Under the pieces are notes generated by a model. The model was given only the letters and a program-made list of their open reading frames with translations. It had not been told where the DNA came from and made no database searches. Position numbers and translations under genes: made by a program. A DNA stretch of 8,560 nucleotides from an uncultured Riemerella sp. (GTDB taxonomy: Bacteria > Bacteroidota > Bacteroidia > Flavobacteriales > Weeksellaceae): NCBI GenBank assembly GCA_938037185.1, contig CALHQK010000010.1:1-8560 (forward strand), in the 5' to 3' direction. This document shows positions 1 to 6,751 of this stretch, piece by piece. Every line of letters starts with the position of its first letter. The first letter of the stretch is position 1.

Positions 1-38
1 TTTTTTTGAGTTTTTGTGCTATAATCTTCTTACTTTAT

Positions 39-350
39 GACTACTAAATGAATACTCCTTACCCACTTCCGAACGGGTCGATAACCACTAAGTTAGTACC
101 CTTCGACCACTAAACTAATACCCCCTGACCCCTTCCGAACGGGTCGATAACCATTAAGTTAATACCCTCCAACCACTAAATTAATACCCTTTTACCCCTT
201 CCGAACGGGTCGATAACCATTAAATCAGTACCCCCTCAACCATTAAACTAATACCCCCTAACCCCTTCCGAACAGGTCGATACCCATTAAGTTAGTCCCC
301 CTTGACCGCTAAATCAGTACCCCCTGACCTGTTCCGAACGGGTCAGGGGG
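39..350. repeat. Degenerate 66-bp tandem repeat array made of ~22-bp subunits
   Basis: The core TTCCGAACGGGTCG recurs at 67, 133, 199, 266 (one base changed, AACAGGTCG) and 332 (ending GGGTCA). The spacing is 66, 66, 67 and 66 bp. Each 66-bp unit splits into three blocks of about 22 bp: two related blocks of the form ACCAYTAARYTARTACCC, starting for example at 84 and 106, and one block around the TTCCGAAC core. A diverged partial block at about 39-62 extends the array to the left. Many blocks are self-complementary at the centre (ACTAAGTTAGT in unit 1, ATTAAGTTAAT in unit 2), and the paired changes keep the symmetry. The TTCCGAAC blocks also form an imperfect palindrome, GACCC-TTC/GAA-GGGTC, at 127-145. 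All frames on both strands contain stops, so it is not coding. No Cas genes are present and there are no unique spacers. It occupies the 3' flank of sucB. Its function is unknown. Confidence 0.9.
320..350 (-). terminator. Strong hairpin 24 bp past the sucB stop, possible terminator or mRNA 3' end
   Basis: The 31 bases run from CCCCCTGACC through GTTCCGAAC to GGTCAGGGGG. They form a 14-bp stem with one T-G wobble pair and a 3-base loop. The hairpin lies 24 bases beyond the sucB stop codon and coincides with the fifth, truncated copy of the 66-bp repeat core. No U-run follows it in the sucB direction (the next bases are TACTGATTT), so it is not a textbook intrinsic terminator. It could be a Rho-assisted end, a stabilising 3' structure or simply the best-preserved palindrome of the array. 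Its position and stability are clear; the terminator role is inferred. Confidence 0.5.
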
Positions 351-374
351 CATTCATTTGACATACTCTATGTT

Positions 375-1580
375 TTACAATTCTAAAGCTTTTTTCTCAT
401 CATTATCCATGAGCAGTTCCACTGGATTTTCTATGGCTTCTTTCACAGCCACCAAGAATCCTACGGACTCACGACCATCGATTATTCTATGGTCATAAGA
501 AAGCGCCAGATACATCATCGGACGGATTTCTACCTGCCCATTGACAGCCACAGGGCGTTCTAAAATGTTATGCATCCCTAAAATCGCACTTTGTGGCGGA
601 TTAATAATCGGTGTAGAAAGCATAGAACCAAAAGTCCCACCATTAGTAATGGTAAAAGTTCCGCCCGTCATCTCATCTACAGAAATATTCCCATCACGAA
701 CTTTCGTAGCTAAATCTTTAATCTTTAACTCAATACCTTTAAAGGACAAAGTCTCTGCATCCCTGATAATCGGCACCATAAGTCCCTTTGGCCCAGAAAC
801 CGCCACAGAAATATCACAAAAATCATAGTTGATTTTTTGGTCGCCATCTATCGCTGCATTCACATCTGGATAAAGTTTCAAAGCTCTGGTAACTGCCTTT
901 GTAAAGAAAGACATAAAACCAAGTCCTACGCCATGTTTCTGCGAAAATTCTTCTTTATAAAGTTTTCTCAGCCTGAAAATTTCGCTCATATCCACCTCGT
1001 TGAAAGTAGTAAGCATAGCCGTTTCGTTCTTCACAGAAACCAATCTGGCAGCCAGTTTTCTCCTCAAAACAGAAAGTTTCGTAACGGTCTGCTTGCGGTT
1101 TCCTTGAGTTCTTCCCATTGCTGCGACAGCTTTTATAGCATCTTCTTTGGTGATTTTTCCGCCCACTCCAGTTCCTGTAACTTTATCAGAATCAATGCTG
1201 TTCTCCTTCAAAATCACTTTTGCTAATGGAGAAGATGGATGAGATTCTTCTTTTTTAGGTTCTTGCACAGGAGCAGCCACTGTTTGTGCTTCCACTTTCA
1301 TTTCCGAAGCGGGTTTTTCTGTTTTCGCAGCTGACCCTTGTGCGGACATATCTATAAGGCAGACTACCTGCCCTACTTTTACTACATCTCCTTCCTCGGC
1401 TTTTAGGGTAATTACCCCTGACTGCTCAGCTGGGAGTTCTAGTGTCGCCTTATCAGAATCTACCTCTGCTATCGGCTGGTCTTTTTCTACAAAATCGCCA
1501 TCTTTTACTAACCAAGATGAGATTTCTACTTCTGTGATGGATTCGCCTGGTGAAGGCACTTTCATTTCTAATATAGACAT
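375..1580 (-). CDS. sucB: 2-oxoglutarate dehydrogenase E2, dihydrolipoyl succinyltransferase
   Basis: This is the E2 core of the 2-oxoglutarate dehydrogenase complex. It transfers the succinyl group from E1 through a lipoyl arm to CoA in the TCA cycle, in the cytoplasm. The 401-residue protein has one N-terminal lipoyl domain (about 2-78) with lipoyl-lysine K44 in DSDKA. A flexible Ala/Pro/Glu-rich linker follows (about 79-113), then a peripheral subunit-binding domain (about 116-152, SPLAKVIL to GKITKEDAI). The catalytic acyltransferase domain (about 170-401) carries the signature DHRIIDG, with catalytic H364 and D368. Length and domain order are normal for SucB. It is named succinyl- rather than acetyl-transferase because it follows sucA by 39 bp. 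The ATG at 1580 fits the canonical start of a lipoyl domain. No Shine-Dalgarno motif or separate promoter is visible in the gap, so it is probably read from the sucA transcript. Confidence 0.97.
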   Translation of the reverse strand: MSILEMKVPSPGESITEVEISSWLVKDGDFVEKDQPIAEVDSDKATLELPAEQSGVITLKAEEGDVVKVGQVVCLIDMSAQGSAAKTEKPASEMKVEAQTVAAPVQEPKKEESHPSSPLAKVILKENSIDSDKVTGTGVGGKITKEDAIKAVAAMGRTQGNRKQTVTKLSVLRRKLAARLVSVKNETAMLTTFNEVDMSEIFRLRKLYKEEFSQKHGVGLGFMSFFTKAVTRALKLYPDVNAAIDGDQKINYDFCDISVAVSGPKGLMVPIIRDAETLSFKGIELKIKDLATKVRDGNISVDEMTGGTFTITNGGTFGSMLSTPIINPPQSAILGMHNILERPVAVNGQVEIRPMMYLALSYDHRIIDGRESVGFLVAVKEAIENPVELLMDNDEKKALEL

Positions 1581-1619
1581 AGCTCTAAGTCTTTATTTTA
1601 TGTTAATAAACTCTATTGT

Positions 1620-4385
1620 TTATCCTATTAAATTTTCCAAATCAAACACTCGCTGGATTACCTGTTTTTGGTTTTTATCAAAACCTTTGTGCGTTCCTGG
1701 AGCAGGCGTACCGCTGGACACTGGAGCGATTACCTGAATTCCTGTGTTTCTCAAGTTTCTCAAAATATACGCCCAAGCTCCCATGTTTTCAGGTTCTTCC
1801 TGCACCCATACTATTTCTTTATTATGGGCATATCTGTTTATTATCGCTGTGAGAGTTTCCTTATCCAAAGGATACAGCTGTTCTAATCTTACCAATGCCA
1901 CTCTTTCCTCATTTAGTTCTTCTCTTTTTGCTAAAAGTTCATAGTAGATTTTACCGCTACATAGGACTACTCTCTCCACTTTTTCAGCATTTATCAAGGT
2001 ATCATCTATCAGAGTTTGGAACTCTCCATTTGCCATTTCTTCAATGCCAGAAACTACTTTCGGATGTCTCAACAAGGATTTTGGAGTCATCACTACCAAT
2101 GGTTTTCTGAACGGCTGTTTCATTTGTCTTCTAAGCAAATGGAAATAATTGGCCGGCGTGGTACAATTTGCCACAAAAATATTTTCATTAGCACAAAGCG
2201 TAAGGAATCTTTCCAATCTCGCGGAAGAGTGCTCTGCGCCCTGTCCTTCCATTCCGTGAGGAAGCAACATCACAAGTCCGTTTTGGATTTTCCATTTTTC
2301 CTCTGCCGCTACTAAATATTGGTCTATGATAATCTGCGCTCCATTGGCAAAATCCCCAAACTGCGCTTCCCAAATCGTAAGTGTTTTCGGAGAAGCAAGG
2401 GCGTAGCCATAGTCAAAACCAAGAACACCATATTCAGAAAGATGGGAATTATAGATATCAAACCTGCTGTCAGAAACATTTTTTAAATAAATATATTCTT
2501 CCTCCGTATCTTCTGTTTTCAAAACAGCGTGACGGTGAGAAAAAGTCCCACGCTCCACATCCTCGCCCGAAATACGGATATTATAGCCCTCTTTCAGCAG
2601 GGAAGCATACGCCAACAACTCTCCTAACGCCCAGTCCAGCTCGTTGGTTTCCTGAACCATTTTCAGTCGCTGCTGGAAAAGACGAATAATTTTATTAATG
2701 AATTTTTTATCGCTTGGAAGCACAAAAAGTTTTTGTGCTAATTCTTTTAATTCTGCTAAATCAAATCTGGTATCCACCTTTTCCAAGGTTTTTCCCACAG
2801 CTGATTTTGAAAAATCACGCCAATCTTCCTCCATGAAAATAGACATCTGATTGCGTTCAATTTCCTTCGCTGCCTCGAAATTTTCATCTAAAAGAAGCTT
2901 AAACTCCTGCTCCATTTCTGCGATGATTTCATCCGAAACGATGCCTTCCTGAAGCAGTTTTTGTTTATAAATTTTCCTTGGGTTAGGATGATTTGCGATT
3001 ATATCATATAGTTTAGGCTGGGTAAATCTTGGTTCATCCCCTTCGTTATGTCCATATTTTCGGTAACCTAAAAGGTCTATATATACATCTTTGTGAAACT
3101 TGGCTCTATAATCTGCCGCGAAGCGAATAGCATGCACCACAGCCTCCACATCATCAGCATTGATATGCATCACAGGAGAGTCCGTAACTTTCGCTATATC
3201 AGTACAATAAGTAGAAGAACGAGCATCGAGATAGTTGGTAGTAAAGCCCACCTGATTATTTACCACGATATGCACCGTTCCACCTGTTTTATAGCCGTCC
3301 AGCGTCATCATTTGGGCAATTTCATAGACAATTCCCTGCCCTGCGATGGCAGCATCTCCATGAATGACAATCGGTAAAACTTTGGTATAATCTCCTTTGT
3401 ATTGGTCTATTTTTGCTCTACAAATCCCTTGAACCAAAGCTCCTACGGTTTCCAAATGAGACGGATTAGGAACGAGATTGATTCTAACTTCCTCGCCAGA
3501 AGCCGTTGTCACTCTTTTAGATGCACCAAGATGGTATTTCACATCGCCAGAGAAAACATCTTCATCGAATTCCTTTCCTTCGAATTCAGAAAAAATTTCT
3601 TTATATGATTTTTGGAAAATATTACTCAGAACATTCAGCCTTCCACGGTGAGCCATTCCCAGAACTACCTCATCTACACCATGTTGTGAAGAATAGCTAA
3701 TAAGCTGGTCTACTGCTGGGATAAGGGACTCGCCGCCTTCCAAAGAAAACCTTTTCTGTCCAACAAATTTGGTATGAAGAAAGCGCTCAAAAGCAATGGC
3801 TTGGTTTAGTTTATGCAAAATCTGGCGTTTTTCCTCCACGGAAAGAATCGGATGATTTTCGTTTTCTGAAATCCATTTTCTGATGAAATTTTTCTCCTCT
3901 ACATTTTTGATGTGAATATATTCCACCCCGATGGAGTCACAATATACCTGTTCCAAATGCTTTATAATATCTTCCAAAGTAGCTGGAGCAGCCATTCCGA
4001 CTTGTGTAGCACAATCAAATTTCTTACCTAAATCTGCCTTTGTGAGACCAAAATTCTCAATATCAAGGGTCGGCGAATACTCCCTACGCTTCCTTACAGG
4101 ATTGGTCTTGGTAAAGAGATGTCCTCTGGTACGATAAGCCTCAATGAGATTGATAACCTTAAATTCCGTGAGGATATCCTCTGGCACGGCACCTGTATTT
4201 ATGCCTGTCTGCACCACTTGAGGGACTTCCTGCACTGATTCTCCATAATTCTCTAATGCAAAATCAAAGCCCTGAAAAAACGACTTCCACGAAGGCTCTA
4301 TACTATCAGGACTCTGAAGATATTGTTGATACATACTGTCTATCAACTCTATATGCACTGTATTTAAAAACGAAAACCTGTCCAT
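1620..4385 (-). CDS. sucA: 2-oxoglutarate dehydrogenase E1 component (thiamine diphosphate-dependent)
   Basis: This enzyme decarboxylates 2-oxoglutarate using thiamine diphosphate and succinylates the lipoyl arm of SucB, which is the entry step of the complex. The protein has 921 residues, close to the usual 900-950. The N-terminal segment (about 5-41) is the short motif typical of OdhA/SucA proteins. Visible active-site landmarks are AHRGRLNVL (245-253), the thiamine diphosphate/Mg2+ motif from GDAAIAGQG (343-351) to NNQVGFTT (376-383), SHRHAV with H617 and H619, and HGMEGQGAEHSSAR (710-723). The C-terminal transketolase-like part ends in the usual Q-x-x-I/V-x-x-x-F helix. It begins 13 bp after the upstream ligand-binding gene and is followed 39 bp later by sucB, so the three genes probably form one operon. 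No TAnnTTTG box was found just ahead of it. The ATG at 4385 gives the family's standard N-terminus. No defects are seen. Confidence 0.97.
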   Translation of the reverse strand: MDRFSFLNTVHIELIDSMYQQYLQSPDSIEPSWKSFFQGFDFALENYGESVQEVPQVVQTGINTGAVPEDILTEFKVINLIEAYRTRGHLFTKTNPVRKRREYSPTLDIENFGLTKADLGKKFDCATQVGMAAPATLEDIIKHLEQVYCDSIGVEYIHIKNVEEKNFIRKWISENENHPILSVEEKRQILHKLNQAIAFERFLHTKFVGQKRFSLEGGESLIPAVDQLISYSSQHGVDEVVLGMAHRGRLNVLSNIFQKSYKEIFSEFEGKEFDEDVFSGDVKYHLGASKRVTTASGEEVRINLVPNPSHLETVGALVQGICRAKIDQYKGDYTKVLPIVIHGDAAIAGQGIVYEIAQMMTLDGYKTGGTVHIVVNNQVGFTTNYLDARSSTYCTDIAKVTDSPVMHINADDVEAVVHAIRFAADYRAKFHKDVYIDLLGYRKYGHNEGDEPRFTQPKLYDIIANHPNPRKIYKQKLLQEGIVSDEIIAEMEQEFKLLLDENFEAAKEIERNQMSIFMEEDWRDFSKSAVGKTLEKVDTRFDLAELKELAQKLFVLPSDKKFINKIIRLFQQRLKMVQETNELDWALGELLAYASLLKEGYNIRISGEDVERGTFSHRHAVLKTEDTEEEYIYLKNVSDSRFDIYNSHLSEYGVLGFDYGYALASPKTLTIWEAQFGDFANGAQIIIDQYLVAAEEKWKIQNGLVMLLPHGMEGQGAEHSSARLERFLTLCANENIFVANCTTPANYFHLLRRQMKQPFRKPLVVMTPKSLLRHPKVVSGIEEMANGEFQTLIDDTLINAEKVERVVLCSGKIYYELLAKREELNEERVALVRLEQLYPLDKETLTAIINRYAHNKEIVWVQEEPENMGAWAYILRNLRNTGIQVIAPVSSGTPAPGTHKGFDKNQKQVIQRVFDLENLIG

Positions 4386-4398
4386 CTATACTTATTTT

Positions 4399-5433
4399 TT
4401 ATTTAAAAACAGGAAAAGACAATTTTAGCAACACTTCCCTGCCCTCGCTGGGTGTTTCTACAAACAATTCTTCCAAAGTGCCGTTTCTAAGGGAGTCTTT
4501 TCTTATTTTATCTTTTAGTTTTGCTATTGTTTTTATTCTTTGTTCATATTGTCCTTTGTAATACATGCTGTATTTTTTAGATTTATTCAGTTTTCTGAAA
4601 ACAAAATTATTATCCATTATTTTCTCTTCCTTAGACAAAGGAATTCCGTAAAAATAAGAAATTTCTTTGTTTTTAAGGTTTCCTTCTTCCATTAAAAGGA
4701 CAGGCATGCCAAATTCATCTTCCCGCTTGGATAAATCTTTTGTCACAAAATTCATCAATTTATTATGATTTGTTACAATATTTTTAAATAATATCCCTTT
4801 TTGATTAACAGCCGTTACATTCAATCCCAGCAACAGGCGCTCTCCCTGTTCTTCTACCATTATGCTGTCGTATTTTATTTCACTGAGCATAATCTCTTTA
4901 TACACTTTCCCTGCGAGAAGATTTTCCAGATTTTTGAGGCTTAAATTAACTCTTTCTGTGATATTATCTTCCGCATTTAAACTCTTATAGCGCATCATAA
5001 GAGGGATTTCTGGCGTTTCTACCGACCAGACAAGTTTTGTTTTGTCTCCTTTTGGGATAAATTTTATATTCATCTTGTAAGGATGCGTGTCATCAGCCCA
5101 ATAAAAGTGATATTTTATCGTAGAATTGGGATTTACATAGCGGATAAATATCTCTCCATAATCATTTTTATGCTTGGTATTTCTAAAACTCATTGCACTG
5201 CCCTCCCCTACATAAGGCTGAAAATATTGGTAATTATATTTTTTCTCCAATAAAAACTGATTCCACCTCGTAAAATTTTGAAAATTTTCAAACTGAGGAA
5301 ATATTCTTTCCACAGGATAGCCAATTTCCCTTTCTATCACAAATTTCTGATTTTTATCCAGAGAATTCATAAACCACACATAACCAGATACTAACAAGAC
5401 TAATAAAAATAAAATAATCCTAAACCAGCGCAC
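4399..5433 (-). CDS. Membrane-anchored SRPBCC plus GyrI-like ligand-binding protein
   Basis: Numbered from the GTG at 5433, the protein has 344 residues. It has a short basic N-terminus, a hydrophobic segment at about 3-21 (probable membrane anchor) and an SRPBCC/START-like domain at about 31-173. The SRPBCC signs are a strand entering V-I-x-R-E-I-x-Y-P-V-x-x-I-F-P and an F-x-x-F-x-x-W-N motif. The C-terminal half (about 185-344) resembles the GyrI-like/AraC effector-binding fold, with YYKGQYEQ at about 291-298, a helix, and a closing ETPSEGREVLLKLSFPV strand. Both folds bind small hydrophobic ligands in characterised relatives, and no enzyme motif is visible. The ligand is unknown. The reading frame stays open to another GTG at 5493 (364 residues). 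The later start is preferred because it places the anchor at the extreme N-terminus and leaves a promoter-like box upstream. The stop is 13 bp from sucA, so co-transcription is likely. The domain calls are by eye. Confidence 0.8.
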   Translation of the reverse strand: MRWFRIILFLLVLLVSGYVWFMNSLDKNQKFVIEREIGYPVERIFPQFENFQNFTRWNQFLLEKKYNYQYFQPYVGEGSAMSFRNTKHKNDYGEIFIRYVNPNSTIKYHFYWADDTHPYKMNIKFIPKGDKTKLVWSVETPEIPLMMRYKSLNAEDNITERVNLSLKNLENLLAGKVYKEIMLSEIKYDSIMVEEQGERLLLGLNVTAVNQKGILFKNIVTNHNKLMNFVTKDLSKREDEFGMPVLLMEEGNLKNKEISYFYGIPLSKEEKIMDNNFVFRKLNKSKKYSMYYKGQYEQRIKTIAKLKDKIRKDSLRNGTLEELFVETPSEGREVLLKLSFPVFK

Positions 5434-5449
5434 TACAAAATATTTTAAG

Positions 5450-5457
5450 CAAATATA
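5450..5457 (-). promoter_or_regulatory. Bacteroidota-type -7 box TATATTTG for the SRPBCC-sucA-sucB unit
   Basis: On the minus strand the octamer TATATTTG matches the Bacteroidota -7 consensus TAnnTTTG exactly. It ends 16 bases before the GTG at 5433. A TTG at 5482-5484 could serve as the -33 element, but its 24-base spacing is longer than the usual 17-21 or so. This is the only CAAAnnTA (plus-strand) match seen in the divergent gap. It lies inside the longer reading frame that starts at 5493, which argues for the shorter protein start. Confidence 0.45.
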
Positions 5458-5550
5458 TAATATTTCCGCATTTTTACCGAACAATTTGTGCACATAAATT
5501 CACTCTTCCATTCTTCATTAAAGCCATAAAAGAAAAAAATAAAATTTTCT

Positions 5551-5558
5551 TACCTTTG
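5551..5558 (+). promoter_or_regulatory. Bacteroidota-type -7 box TACCTTTG directly before the response regulator ATG
   Basis: TACCTTTG matches the TAnnTTTG consensus exactly. Only four bases (TCTC) separate it from the ATG at 5563. A normal start about 5-7 bases past the box would fall at or next to the A of the ATG, giving a leaderless or near-leaderless mRNA. No clear TTG sits at the -33 position; an A-rich stretch (about 5528-5544) is there instead. It should drive the regulator and the MATE gene together. Confidence 0.6.
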
Positions 5559-5562
5559 TCTC

Positions 5563-6747
5563 ATGCAAAAAATCTTAATAGTAGAAGACGAAAAAAGTAT
5601 CTCTAACATATTGGAAAACATACTTTCAGATGAGATACAAGGCTCTGAAATCACCATTGCAGAAAATGGTCTGGATGCCTATAAATTGATAGAAAAAAAT
5701 GACTTTGACCTGATTATTTCAGACATCAAAATGCCTAAATTATCAGGAAACGAACTCCTCATGCAAAGCCTTTCTATAAAGCCTGAAAGTGTTTTTCTAA
5801 TGATTTCGGGACATGCGGATATAGAAACCGCCGTAACCTGCCTGAAAAACGGAGCGTATGATTTCATCTCCAAGCCTATTGATATTAACAGGCTGATTAC
5901 GAGCGTAAAAAATGCCTTGGAAAAGAAGGATTTACAAAATACTAAAAATTCGCTCATCAAAGAAAATACCCAACTGAAAAAGAAAGTCAGCAAAAAATAC
6001 CAAATGATTGGCGAATCTCCTGCTCTGAAAAACATTCAAAGCATGATAGAGAAAGTAGCGCCATCTGATGCCAGAGTCCTCATCACAGGCTCTAATGGTT
6101 CTGGAAAAGAGCTGGTAGCACACGCCATCCATTCCCTCAGCGAACGCAGCAAAAACCCTATCGTAGAGGTAAACTGCGCCGCCATCCCTTCGGAACTTAT
6201 TGAAAGTGAACTATTTGGACATGTAAAAGGTTCTTTCACGGGAGCTATCAAGGATAAACAAGGAAAATTCGAACAAGCCAACGGCGGTACTCTTTTCCTA
6301 GATGAAATCGGTGATATGAGCCTCGTAGCCCAAGCCAAAGTCCTTCGTGCTTTGCAGGAAAATAAAGTTTCGCCTGTGGGAAGCGACAAGGAAATAAAAG
6401 TAGATGTGCGCGTGCTGGCGGCAACCAACAAAGATTTGAAAAAAGAAATAGAAGCAGGAAAATTCCGTGAAGACCTCTACCACAGGCTTTCCGTGATAGA
6501 AATCCATGTTCCTTCTCTGGATGAAAGAAAGGACGATATTCCTATTTTAGTGAAACATTTCGCGAAACTCATCTCGGAAGAGCAGGGAACTTCGGTAAAA
6601 GAATTTGATGACAAAGCCATAAAAACCCTCCAAAATTTCTCATGGACGGGAAATATCCGAGAACTTAGAAATGTAGTAGAAAGGCTGATTATATTAGGTT
6701 CAAACCCTGTAACAGCAGAAGATGTAACTAATTTTGTAAGAAAATAA
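5563..6747 (+). CDS. NtrC-like sigma-54 response regulator lacking a DNA-binding domain
   Basis: This is a two-component response regulator with a sigma-54-activating AAA+ ATPase. The receiver domain (about 2-118) shows acidic E8/D9, phospho-acceptor D54 in ISDIKMP, S82 and K104. A charged helical linker (about 119-147) leads to the AAA+ domain (about 149-394). That domain has Walker A GSNGSGKE (176-183), the sigma-54-contact loop GSFTGA (223-228; the common form is GAFTGA), Walker B LFLDEIGD with D247/E248, and arginine-finger candidates in FREDLYHRL (R302, R308). The C-terminal lid motif is WTGNIRELRNVVERLI. The protein stops at residue 394, soon after TAEDVTNF, where relatives normally continue about 50-60 residues into a Fis-type helix-turn-helix. 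The MATE start codon follows four bases later, so no room is left for a lost domain. No partner histidine kinase is in the window. The ATG at 5563 gives the standard receiver N-terminus. Target genes are unknown. Confidence 0.93.
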   Translation: MQKILIVEDEKSISNILENILSDEIQGSEITIAENGLDAYKLIEKNDFDLIISDIKMPKLSGNELLMQSLSIKPESVFLMISGHADIETAVTCLKNGAYDFISKPIDINRLITSVKNALEKKDLQNTKNSLIKENTQLKKKVSKKYQMIGESPALKNIQSMIEKVAPSDARVLITGSNGSGKELVAHAIHSLSERSKNPIVEVNCAAIPSELIESELFGHVKGSFTGAIKDKQGKFEQANGGTLFLDEIGDMSLVAQAKVLRALQENKVSPVGSDKEIKVDVRVLAATNKDLKKEIEAGKFREDLYHRLSVIEIHVPSLDERKDDIPILVKHFAKLISEEQGTSVKEFDDKAIKTLQNFSWTGNIRELRNVVERLIILGSNPVTAEDVTNFVRK

Positions 6748-6751
6748 TTTT

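Noticed and set aside
39..350. CRISPR array
   Set aside because: The whole 66-bp unit is repeated, including the parts that would be spacers, and the copies are degenerate. No Cas gene is in the window.
39..350. G-quadruplex or telomere-like element on the G-rich minus strand (TTAGGGGGTA)
   Set aside because: The G-runs are mostly separated by about 12-20 or more bases, too far for ordinary quadruplex loops. The similarity to telomere repeats is limited to a few bases.
837..1226. 129-residue plus-strand reading frame inside sucB
   Set aside because: It is antisense to the conserved E2 coding sequence, and its Ser/Phe/His-rich product resembles no protein.
5487..5494. TGTGCACA palindrome in the divergent gap as an operator
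   Set aside because: It is only 8 bp with no extended symmetry in the flanks and no second copy, so chance explains it.
6036..6431. 131-residue minus-strand reading frame inside the response regulator
   Set aside because: It lies opposite the conserved AAA+ motifs, and its Ser/Thr/Pro-rich composition is typical of an antisense frame.
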